Both the position numbers and the translations under genes were made by a program. The notes beneath the pieces are model-generated. The model saw nothing but the letters and a program-made list of their open reading frames with translations, was not told where the DNA came from and ran no database searches. From contig NZ_CAJTSC010000005.1 in NCBI RefSeq assembly GCF_910578895.1, forward strand, positions 1-64,000: a DNA stretch of 64,000 nt, in the 5' to 3' direction. The first letter of the stretch is position 1. Every line of letters starts with the position of its first letter. The DNA comes from an uncultured Bacteroides sp. Lineage in GTDB: Bacteria; Bacteroidota; Bacteroidia; Bacteroidales; Bacteroidaceae. Of this stretch, positions 8,863 through 16,103 are shown piece by piece.

Positions 8863-9000
8863 AAAAGAGGTGTGGCAAAGCACACCGGATATGGAAATCG
8901 AGAGTGTGTCGAAACTCTCTTATTAACCAAATCACCCCTGTCACAGATATCTATGGCAGGGGTGATTGGTGTATTTAAGGTGCTTCGACACACCTCTTTT
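8863..9000 (+). repeat. Family A palindromic repeat, copy 1
   Basis: Outer arms AAAAGAGGTGTG (8863-8874) and CACACCTCTTTT (8989-9000) are complementary. Inside them, GTGTGTCGAA (8904-8913) faces TTCGACACAC (8984-8993), and AATCACCCCTG (8930-8940) pairs with CAGGGGTGATT (8957-8967) around a GATATC centre. Bases 8904-8968 are identical by eye to 18754-18818. It begins 38 bases after the lptB stop. Confidence 0.85.
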
Positions 9001-9004
9001 GTTG

Positions 9005-9030
9005 AAAAGAGGGTTTTGGCACCCTCTTTT
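9005..9030. terminator. Bidirectional intrinsic terminator
   Basis: AAAAGAGGGT (9005-9014) and ACCCTCTTTT (9021-9030) form a perfect stem around a six-base loop, with T-runs on both strands. It serves lptB on one side and the RRM gene on the other. Confidence 0.85.
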
Positions 9031-9055
9031 GCTTTTTCTCCTTCAATCTATATGA

Positions 9056-9304
9056 TTAGTACTTCGGAGGTCTTGCTTCTTTTACCACCATCTGACGGCC
9101 GAAGAATTCGGCGCCGTCCAGTTCGGCAATAGCTTTGGCGGCAGCTGCGCTGTCTTCCATCTCTACGAATGCAATGCCTCTGAAACGTCCGGTTGCGCGG
9201 TCCATGATAAATTTAACGGAAGATACAGTGCCGTAATCCTCCATAACCTTTTGCAGGTCATCTTCCTTAACACGGTAGTTAAGGTTTCCAACATAAATGT
9301 TCAT
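9056..9304 (-). CDS. Small RRM-type RNA-binding protein
   Basis: 82 residues, a single RNA recognition motif and almost nothing else. RNP2 is IYVGNL at the N-terminus and RNP1 is RGIAFVEM at about residues 42-49. Single-RRM proteins of this size occur in Bacteroidetes and cyanobacteria and bind single-stranded RNA; a global regulatory role has been proposed in Bacteroides, but the targets here are unknown. The ATG at 9304 is the only sensible start. The upstream region is A-rich with an inverted repeat (see the leader entry), and a bidirectional terminator follows. Confidence 0.93.
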   Translation of the reverse strand: MNIYVGNLNYRVKEDDLQKVMEDYGTVSSVKFIMDRATGRFRGIAFVEMEDSAAAAKAIAELDGAEFFGRQMVVKEARPPKY

Positions 9305-9480
9305 AACGAAAAATGTAAATAAATAAAAATGAATAAAACTCTCTCAGAAAGACAGCCGAATAATAAAAGGATTACAACGACAGAGAGTTTACAAAAACGT
9401 TTTTCAACGGAAGTAAAAACCATGTAATGGAAATCGAAAAACTAATATGCCATCATTCTGCGGCAAAGGAACACATTAAT
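9305..9480 (-). promoter_or_regulatory. Probable long 5' leader of the RRM gene
   Basis: AAACTCTCT (about 9336-9344) is complementary to AGAGAGTTT (about 9382-9390), giving a stem-loop some 30 bases before the start codon. The minus strand carries TTCCTTTG near 9462-9471, a variant of TAnnTTTG. A transcript from there would have a leader of about 150 bases. Confidence 0.4.
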
Positions 9481-9524
9481 TTCGGATATACAATACTTTT
9501 TCCCGATTATTTTCATTTCTTCCC

Positions 9525-9713
9525 CACGGCTTTTTCATTTGCAGGAGTTAGAGGAGCTAAAAGGGGTTATCGGCCGGCAAGCCGGCTTGGTAGTTAACCC
9601 CGATACTTCTATAATAATGTCATGCACAAGCGTATCGGCTCTAACTCTTTTGACTCCTGACGAAGCGATGCGAAGGGATGACTCCTCCAACTCCCCTGAA
9701 TGCAAAAGTCGTG
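9525..9713. repeat. Family B MITE-like element, copy 1
   Basis: The left end at 9525-9545 is C followed by ACGGCTTTTTCATTTGCAGG. The right end at 9695-9713 (CCTGAATGCAAAAGTCGTG) is its near-complement. Inside are GGAGTTAGAGGAG-type arms and a hairpin core at about 9601-9641 that is an inverted copy of 52182-52228. It carries no coding potential. It is non-autonomous if mobile. Confidence 0.8.
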
Positions 9714-10015
9714 ATTTCTTCCCGCAACTCTTTCATTTGCAGGGGGCAGAGGGGATACCGGGAGTTAAAGGGAGCCGTATGCCGATAGTATCGCCGTGCA
9801 CCAACCGGACTTCGGCTTTTAGCTCCGAGCCCGGAGGGCGATAACTCCTTCCGGTTCTCTTCGGCTTCTGCAAATGAAAAAACGTGGCTCCATTAGGAGT
9901 TGAAGGAGTTAGAGCCGATGCCCTTGTGTACGACCTCGTTACAGGGCATCGGCTTTAGCACTTAAACCGGCCGGCGGCTGATAACTCCTCCGGTTCCTTG
10001 CAGTGCAACATGCCG
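9714..10015. repeat. Diverged family B elements, copies 2 and 3
   Basis: A second unit begins TTTCATTTGCAGGGGGCAGAG (from 9731) and ends TTCTGCAAATGAAAAA (about 9867-9884). A third follows at about 9885-10010 with a strong hairpin: AGCCGATGCCC at 9913-9923 pairs with GGGCATCGGCT at 9944-9954. Together with copy 1 they fill the gap before the family C element. No gene was found. Confidence 0.65.
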
Positions 10016-10060
10016 TATCGGTATACTCTTTCGGGCGTTCTTTTTAAAGAAAGATTAAGG

Positions 10061-10273
10061 GCCTGTTTTAATTTTCTTCAAAAAGTCTTCTTCGGCTTCT
10101 TTTGATTTTCTTTCCGGTCTGTTTTCCTCTTTTTATTCGTCACATAGCCCGCTATGCTCCTCATAAAAACAGAAAAACATCCTCGAAAAGAACGCTCAAA
10201 AAAAACTATACCTATATCAAAAAGGTAAAAAATGTTTTGAGCGAAGCTAATGCCGGACAGAATTTAAACAGGC
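10061..10273. repeat. Family C element, long copy
   Basis: The left end GCCTGTTTTAATTT (10061-10074) is the near-complement of the right end GAATTTAAACAGGC (10260-10273). The 213-base interior is T- and A-rich, includes CATCCTCGAAA, and encodes nothing recognisable. A 62-base relative lies at 55967-56028. Confidence 0.65.
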
Positions 10274-10352
10274 TCTAAACGGAGCGGGGGACGAAGAGAC
10301 GCTTCAGCCCCTCTTTGCTCTCTCTTTCTCTTTAATTCTTACCTACTTGTAA

Positions 10353-11183
10353 ATGATTATGGCAGACAAAGAATTGACCTTCTGGGATCATTTGGACGAG
10401 CTGCGCCGGGTGCTGTTCCGCATCATCGGCGTATGGTTCGTATTGGCTGTGGGCTACTTCATCGCCATGCCCTACCTGTTCGACAGTGTGGTGCTGGCAC
10501 CCTGCCATAACGATTTCATATTCTACGACTTGTTGCGCTATATCGGCGCCAGGTTCGACCTGCACGATGAGTTCTTCACGCAGGAGTTCCGGATAAAACT
10601 TATCAATATCAACCTGGCGGCGCCGTTCTTCATTCATCTGTCCACGGCGTTCTGGATGTCGGTGGTGACGGCTGCGCCCTACTTCTTCTTCGAGGTGTGG
10701 CGGTTCATCCGCCCCGCGCTCTATCCCCACGAACGCAAGGGCGTGCAGAAGGCGCTGGGCGTGGGCACGGTGATGTTCTTCATCGGGGTGCTGCTGGGCT
10801 ATTTCATGGTCTATCCGCTGACACTCCGTTTCCTGTCCACCTACCAGCTCAGTGCGGCGATAGAGAACCAGATATCCCTCAACTCGTACATCGACAACTT
10901 TATGATGCTGGTGCTTTGCATGGGGCTTGCCTTCGAGCTGCCGCTGGTGACGTGGCTGCTCTCGCTGCTGGGACTGGTGCACAAGACGTTCTTACGCAAG
11001 TATCGGCGCCACGCGGTGGTAATCATCGTGATTGTGGCTGCCGTCATCACGCCCACAGGCGACCCGTTCACGCTGACCGTAGTGGCGGTGCCGCTCTATC
11101 TGCTGTATGAGATGAGCATCCTGATGATTAAGGACAAGGAGGGCGGCGAAACGGACGAGACGCCGGAAACGGACGGGGAATGA
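10353..11183 (+). CDS. tatC: Twin-arginine translocase subunit TatC
   Basis: 276 residues with six membrane segments. TatC is the receptor that binds twin-arginine signal peptides and builds the Tat translocon in the inner membrane. The N-terminal FWDHLDELRRVL is the conserved first loop, and ITPTGDPFTLTVVAVPLYLLYE matches the end of the family core (seen in two pieces). The start may be the ATG at 10353 or the one at 10359 (MADKELTF). No TatA/TatB-like single-helix gene lies beside it; about 1 kb of repeats occupies the upstream side. The acidic C-terminal tail is built from DET/TPE repeats that run into the repeated start of the next gene, which overlaps the stop by four bases. Confidence 0.95.
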   Translation: MIMADKELTFWDHLDELRRVLFRIIGVWFVLAVGYFIAMPYLFDSVVLAPCHNDFIFYDLLRYIGARFDLHDEFFTQEFRIKLININLAAPFFIHLSTAFWMSVVTAAPYFFFEVWRFIRPALYPHERKGVQKALGVGTVMFFIGVLLGYFMVYPLTLRFLSTYQLSAAIENQISLNSYIDNFMMLVLCMGLAFELPLVTWLLSLLGLVHKTFLRKYRRHAVVIIVIVAAVITPTGDPFTLTVVAVPLYLLYEMSILMIKDKEGGETDETPETDGE

Positions 11184-11390
11184 ACGCTGAGGACAGACGG
11201 GAAATGAGTGCCGGACAGGGGATGAACACCGGAAGCGGGCAGGAAATGAATGTTGAAGACAGACGGGAAGTGCACACCGGAGACGGACGAAGGATGAACG
11301 CTGAAGACAAACGGGAAATAAGCGCCGGAGCCGGACAGGGAATGAACACCGGGGACGGACGGGAAGTGAATACCGGAGCCGGACCGGCTG
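11160..11390 (+). repeat. Tandem repeats across the tatC stop and helicase start
   Basis: Units built on GACGGGAAATGAA and GGACAGGGGATGAACACCGG recur over about 230 bases. At least six in-frame ATGs (11180, 11204, 11222, 11246, 11294, 11342) lie in them, several preceded by purine-rich GACGGGAA- or ACAGGG-type stretches. Confidence 0.75.
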
Positions 11391-14300
11391 CGGGCGACGG
11401 GGCAAAGGAATATTTCCGTTTGCTGCACGAAGCCTGCCGTGCGGACGAACCCTCTTTCACAGCCGCTTACCGCCGGTTGCGGGAGCTGCTCGAGCATTTG
11501 TGCCGTACGCAGATGGCGGACGGCAGCCTGCAGATGACCGACCTTGCCGCACGCATCAATTACGTCTCTTCCAGGCTGGGGCTTGCCGTTGCCGAACAGA
11601 ACCGCCTGCATACGTTCCGGCTCACTTCAAACGCCATTCTGAACCGCCGGGAGCCGCCCTCGCGCGAAAAACTGCTGCGCGATGCCAAGACATTGGCTTT
11701 CTTTGTAAAGCGCCTGACGGGCGAGGACATCCCTGCCGGGCTGTATCGCCTGCTGCCGCAGGCGGATGCCACATACGTTGCCGCCCCGGTGGCGAAGGAG
11801 CGTGTGCGGCGCATGCGCGTCTGCTTCCGGCATGCCGATGCGGATTATCTGTATGTGATGCCGGTAGACTTCGTGGCGGACGAGCTGTTGCGCGTGCGTT
11901 ATAACGTGCCGCAGGTCAATGACGAGTTTGCGCAGACGTGCGGCTTGCTGTGGCGGCATGCGCGGCTGAACCTGCTGGACGTGGCGGTGGACGGGGCAGG
12001 CGTGCTTACCCCCTCTTTCATTATCCTGGAGCCGGACTACCTGCTCGACATCAGCTCGCTGGCGGAGTGCTTCAGGGAGTACGGGCATCATCCGGCAAAC
12101 TACATGCTGGCACGGTTGCAGACGCCCGACAATACCCGCCCGTTGCTGCTGGGTAACATAGCCAACCTTTTTCTGGACGAATGGATCCATGCGGAAGGCG
12201 AGCCGGACTATATGGCGTGCATGCGGAAGGCGTTTCGCGCGTATCCCATCGAACTGGCTGCCTGTGCCGACCTGCGCGACCGCGAGAAGGAGCGCGAGTT
12301 CTTTGCCGACTGCCGGCGCCATTTCGACAATATCCGGCAGACGGTGGCGGAGACGTTCCGCGCTTCGGGCTACGAACTGGACAAGAAGGATGCCGTGCTG
12401 GAACCCTCCTATATCTGCGAGGCGCTGGGGCTGCAAGGGCGGTTGGACTATATGCAGCGCGATATGTCGTCTTTCATCGAAATGAAGTCGGGCAAGGCGG
12501 ACGAGTATGCCATACGCGGCAAGGTGGAGCCTAAAGAGAACAACAAGGTGCAGATGCTGCTGTATCAGGCGGTGCTGGAGTATGCCATGGGGCAGGACCA
12601 CCGCCGCGTCAGGTCCTACCTGCTCTACACGCGCTATCCGCTGCTCTATCCGGCACGCCCTTCGTGGGCGATGCTGCGCCGGGTGATGGATGTGCGCAAC
12701 CGTATCGTGGCGAACGAATACGGCATCCAGCTGCGCAACAGCCCGCAATATACGGCGGAACGCCTGCGCGACATCAATCCCGAGACCTTGAACGAGCGCC
12801 AACTCGACAATATCCTGTGGAAGCGCTACCTGCTTCCGTCCATCGATGCCGTGGCGCAAAAGATACGGGCGCTCTCGCCGTTGGAGCACGCCTACTTCCA
12901 TGCGCTGTACAATTTCATCACCAAGGAGCTTTATACTTCGAAGTCGGGCGATGTGGAGTATGAAGGGCGTGCCGGCGCTGCCGCCCTGTGGCTTGCCACG
13001 CTGGAGGAGAAGAGCGGGAACGGGGAGATACTGTACGACCTGGTGATACGGCAGAACCATGCGGCGGATATCCATAAGCCCTATCTGGTGCTGGAGCGCA
13101 CGCCTGCGGCGGATGCCGACGCCTTGCCCGACTTCCGCCAGGGGGACGCCGTGGTGCTGTACGAGCGGAACACGCCCGAGGACAACGTGACCAACCGGAT
13201 GGTGTTCAAGGGGAGTGTCGAGGAGATTTCCGACCGCCACATCCGCCTTAGGCTGCGTGCGGCGCAGCAGAATGCCGGAGTGCTGCCGCCGGACAGCCGG
13301 TATGCGATAGAGCACGACTGCATGGACACCTCTTTCCGCAGCATGTACTGGGGGCTGTCGGCGTTTTTGTCTGCCACGAAAGAGCGCCGGGACCTGCTGC
13401 TCGGCAGGCGCGAACCGGAGTTCGACCCCGCTTATGGCAGTGCCATAGCGGCGGCTGCCGACGACTTTGCGCGTATCACGCTGAAGGCGCAGGCTGCGCG
13501 CGACTATTTCCTCCTGATAGGTCCGCCGGGCACGGGCAAGACCTCCCGTGCGCTGCGCGGCATGGTGGAGGCATTCTGCAGGGAAGGGAAGGAGATACTG
13601 CTCCTGTCGTACACCAACCGGGCGGTGGACGAGATATGCAAGATGCTGGCGGGCATTACGCCGGCGGTGGACTTCATACGCATCGGCAGCGATGTGTCCT
13701 GCGACGAGGTTTACCGCCCGCATCTGATAGAGAACGTGCTGGAGTCCTGCGCCACGCGCCTTGAAGTGCGCGAACGCATGGCGCGTTGCCGCATTTTTGT
13801 GGGAACGGTCTCCACGCTTTCCGCCAAGACGGAGCTGTTCCGCCTGAAGACGTTTGATGTGGCGCTGATAGACGAGGCTACCCAGATACTGGAACCGCAA
13901 TTGCTGGGACTGCTGTGCATGCGCGGCGTTGCCGGCGGAGACGCCATCGGCAAGTTCATACTGATAGGCGACCATAAACAGCTTCCGGCGGTGGTGCTCC
14001 AGTCGGCGGAGCAGTCGGAAGTGGCGGATGAAGCACTGCGCGCCATCGGGCTGCGCAACTTGAAGGATTCTCTTTTTGAGCGTCTGTACCGTAATGCCGC
14101 AAAACGGTACGGGGGGGGCGGTTCGCAAGGTCCTGCATCGGGTTTGCAGGGTCCTGCATCAGGTTTACACAGTTCTACATCAGGTTCACAGGGTTTTGCA
14201 TCGGGTTCACACGGTTCTGCATCAGGTTTACAGAGTTTTGTATCAAGTGCACAGAGTCCCGCATCAGGTTCACAGGTCTCCGCGCCCGCTCTTCGTTCTT

Positions 14301-14974
14301 CCGTGTTTGCTCCTTTCGACATGCTTTGCCGCCAGGGGCGCATGAATGTGGAGGTTGCCGCCTTTCCGAACCGTGCTTTCTACGGCGGGTTGCTGCAACC
14401 GGTGGGGCTGGAGCATCAGATGGGTGCTCTCCGGCTTGCTCCCGAACTTGCTGCCAATGAATTTGCCGTAGTGCTGACGCGCCGTGTCGCTTTTCTGCCA
14501 TCGGTTCCCGAGCCGCCTATGCAGTCGGCGAAGATGAATCATTCGGAAGCGAAGATTGTTGCTGGACTGGCTGCTGCCGTCTGCCGCCAGTACACCCTTG
14601 CCGGCGGCGGGTTCAATGCCGCTTCCACTTTGGGGATAATCACCCCCTACCGCAGCCAGATAGCTTTGATAAGGAAGGAGATATCCGCTTTGGGCATCGC
14701 GGCTCTGAATGATGTGCTGGTGGATACGGTGGAGCGTTTCCAGGGAAGCGAGCGCGATGTCATCATCTACTCCTTCTGCGTGAACAGGGCATCCCAGCTG
14801 AGGTTCCTCGCCAACCTGACGGAAGAGGACGGGGTGCTGATAGACCGCAAGCTGAATGTGGCTCTGACCAGGGCACGCAAGCAGATGTTTATCATCGGGG
14901 TGCCGCAGTTGCTGCGACAGAACCCCATCTATGCCCGGCTGTTGGAAAGTTGCGAATCGTGCGGTGCTGTTTGA
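11180..14974 (+). CDS. Dna2-like nuclease-helicase fusion (SF1)
   Basis: 1264 residues from the first ATG. Roughly residues 1-65 are low-complexity repeats; the conserved protein begins near AKEYFRLLHEA, so a later start such as 11342 is possible. Residues about 410-460 hold a RecB/Cas4-type PD-(D/E)xK nuclease: GLQGRLDYM, then FIEMKSGKA, then QMLLYQAVLEY. The helicase has Walker A GPPGTGKT (about 781), DEAT (about 896), GDHKQLPAVV (about 929), FQGSERD (about 1187) and VALTRARKQM (about 1229), the UPF1/Dna2 branch. The order nuclease then helicase matches Dna2, which trims flaps and resects ends. A 21-bp in-frame repeat and a G8 tract split the helicase core. The start overlaps the tatC stop (ATGA), implying translational coupling. 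The biological role in Bacteroides is unknown to me. Confidence 0.88.
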   Translation: MNAEDRREMSAGQGMNTGSGQEMNVEDRREVHTGDGRRMNAEDKREISAGAGQGMNTGDGREVNTGAGPAAGDGAKEYFRLLHEACRADEPSFTAAYRRLRELLEHLCRTQMADGSLQMTDLAARINYVSSRLGLAVAEQNRLHTFRLTSNAILNRREPPSREKLLRDAKTLAFFVKRLTGEDIPAGLYRLLPQADATYVAAPVAKERVRRMRVCFRHADADYLYVMPVDFVADELLRVRYNVPQVNDEFAQTCGLLWRHARLNLLDVAVDGAGVLTPSFIILEPDYLLDISSLAECFREYGHHPANYMLARLQTPDNTRPLLLGNIANLFLDEWIHAEGEPDYMACMRKAFRAYPIELAACADLRDREKEREFFADCRRHFDNIRQTVAETFRASGYELDKKDAVLEPSYICEALGLQGRLDYMQRDMSSFIEMKSGKADEYAIRGKVEPKENNKVQMLLYQAVLEYAMGQDHRRVRSYLLYTRYPLLYPARPSWAMLRRVMDVRNRIVANEYGIQLRNSPQYTAERLRDINPETLNERQLDNILWKRYLLPSIDAVAQKIRALSPLEHAYFHALYNFITKELYTSKSGDVEYEGRAGAAALWLATLEEKSGNGEILYDLVIRQNHAADIHKPYLVLERTPAADADALPDFRQGDAVVLYERNTPEDNVTNRMVFKGSVEEISDRHIRLRLRAAQQNAGVLPPDSRYAIEHDCMDTSFRSMYWGLSAFLSATKERRDLLLGRREPEFDPAYGSAIAAAADDFARITLKAQAARDYFLLIGPPGTGKTSRALRGMVEAFCREGKEILLLSYTNRAVDEICKMLAGITPAVDFIRIGSDVSCDEVYRPHLIENVLESCATRLEVRERMARCRIFVGTVSTLSAKTELFRLKTFDVALIDEATQILEPQLLGLLCMRGVAGGDAIGKFILIGDHKQLPAVVLQSAEQSEVADEALRAIGLRNLKDSLFERLYRNAAKRYGGGGSQGPASGLQGPASGLHSSTSGSQGFASGSHGSASGLQSFVSSAQSPASGSQVSAPALRSSVFAPFDMLCRQGRMNVEVAAFPNRAFYGGLLQPVGLEHQMGALRLAPELAANEFAVVLTRRVAFLPSVPEPPMQSAKMNHSEAKIVAGLAAAVCRQYTLAGGGFNAASTLGIITPYRSQIALIRKEISALGIAALNDVLVDTVERFQGSERDVIIYSFCVNRASQLRFLANLTEEDGVLIDRKLNVALTRARKQMFIIGVPQLLRQNPIYARLLESCESCGAV
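14111..14266 (+). repeat. G8 tract followed by seven 21-bp in-frame repeats
   Basis: Eight G at 14111-14118 precede seven 21-base units from 14120 with a GGTT-ACAG-GT-CTGCATC pattern. They encode a Gly/Ser/Gln/Ala/Ser-rich linker of seven-residue units inside the helicase, between motif III and the C-terminal RecA-like domain. Confidence 0.85.
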
Positions 14975-15235
14975 GTGTTGCCGGGAAAAGGAGTTGCTGA
15001 AAAGGAAGGTGCTGAAAAGGGAAGATCCCAAAAAAGAGGGGCGCTGAAAGAGTCTTTTTGAAAGAGCTTTTCGGTTTGAGCCTAATTCATACAGATTATC
15101 ATGCACTGGAATTTCGGCTTGAGCCAATTTTTCTCCTCTGAGAATTCAATATTTAAATTTGCTTTCGGATGTGGGTGCAAATGACTCACCCTCAAAAATT
15201 ACGCAGAAGGAACTCTTCCAGTGCCTTCCTGAAAA
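14975..15235. other. Intergenic stretch after the helicase gene
   Basis: Contains three imperfect copies of GCTGAAAAGG (about 14996-15050), then AT-rich sequence. No gene or clear terminator was seen. Confidence 0.4.
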
Positions 15236-15237
15236 GG

Positions 15238-15384
15238 TGCGTTTTTTCATTTGTAGGAGTTGGAAGAAGTTATTGCCTTTCGGGCTTGGAGTTGACAATC
15301 GATAGTTCTGTTGATGTATCGCGATACTATGGGGCTCGAATTCTTTTAAACTCCCGATAACTCCTTCACTAAACGAAAGAGCCG
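15238..15384. repeat. Family B-like element, diverged copy
   Basis: The left end GCGTTTTTTCATTTGTAGG with GAGTTGGAAGAAGTTA resembles the left end of family B. The right side carries CGATAACTCCTTC, the expected inverse. The interior has CGATAGTT and CGATACTA words but is too diverged for certain pairing. Confidence 0.5.
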
Positions 15385-15475
15385 TTAGCCTGTTGTTCCT
15401 TCTCTATTTAATAAATCTTAAAGGTTTTCTTCTTCTTTATATGCTTTATTAATAACAACGTGTGTTATAAAGCCT

Positions 15476-15483
15476 TATATTTG
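15476..15483 (+). promoter_or_regulatory. Minus-7 box of a candidate small RNA
   Basis: TATATTTG matches TAnnTTTG exactly and is followed within 160 bases by two terminator-type hairpins, with no open frame between. Confidence 0.55.
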
Positions 15484-15489
15484 TAGCAC

Positions 15490-15637
15490 GTTTTTTTCAT
15501 AGAGATTTAGATTTAAGGTTAGAAGAATTGTGGAAGTCGTGAGACTTCCCTTTTTTTAATCTTAAAGGTTGTCCTCTTTGGGAATATCCCTTGATAAGAG
15601 GACAAAAAAGCCCTTTCGTGAGAAAGGGCTTTTTTTG
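15490..15637 (+). ncRNA. Candidate small non-coding RNA
   Basis: A transcript from the TATATTTG box would contain three hairpins: GGAAGTC/GACTTCC (15532-15549) followed by seven or eight T; GTCCTCTT/AAGAGGAC (15571-15603) with an inner GGGA/TCCC pair; and AGCCCTTTC/GAAAGGGCT (15609-15630) followed by seven T. The last is a strong terminator. No open frame with a ribosome-binding site is present. I cannot place it in a known class; 6S RNA and Bacteroidales-specific structured RNAs are worth comparing. Confidence 0.45.
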
Positions 15638-16103
15638 TTGTCTCTATACATTGTCATGTATCACACCCGGTAAAGTACTGCATCCTGCTTAATCTTGCTA
15701 TCCACTATGATACGCAGTGATTGTTCACATAATCCGTTATGCCTTTCTTCAGAGCCTCTCTAAACTTTTTCAGTTTCTTTAGAGTGCTCTTTTTATAGAA
15801 GACAAGTTTTGCCATAGCCATTTGGATCAATTTTCGATGGCATTCGGATTGCCTTGTCTTTGCGCATGTTTTCTTATTTTCAGAAGGAACATGGCGGGTT
15901 ATGTGACAAATGGAAAGAGGAAAACAGACCGGCAGAAGCCTGGAAGGAAGTTGAATGAAATTCGGGCAGGCTTCTGTCCGGCAGATTCCTTGATAATTAA
16001 AAAAAACGCTCAAACCAAATATTTCCTTTGTTTTAATAGGAAGTTGTTGAAAAAAAAATTAAATTTGAAAAAACACCATTAATAACATAATAAATTTAAT
16101 CTT
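15638..16103. other. Intergenic stretch before the LRR gene
   Basis: AT-rich. A short minus-strand frame at 15705-16013 ends in a lysine-rich segment but has no family features, and I do not call it. No promoter box matching TAnnTTTG was noticed directly before the LRR gene. Confidence 0.4.

Noticed and set aside
8028..8993. 321-residue minus-strand frame opposite lptB
   Set aside because: Shadow of lptB; it also runs through the family A repeat.
11627..14128. 833-residue open frame on the minus strand opposite the helicase
   Set aside because: It is the shadow of a GC-rich real gene; the translation is His/Arg/Gln-rich without motifs, while the plus-strand protein has all helicase motifs.
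15705..16013. 102-residue minus-strand frame with a lysine-rich end
   Set aside because: No ribosome-binding site, no family match, and AT-rich DNA where such frames arise by chance.
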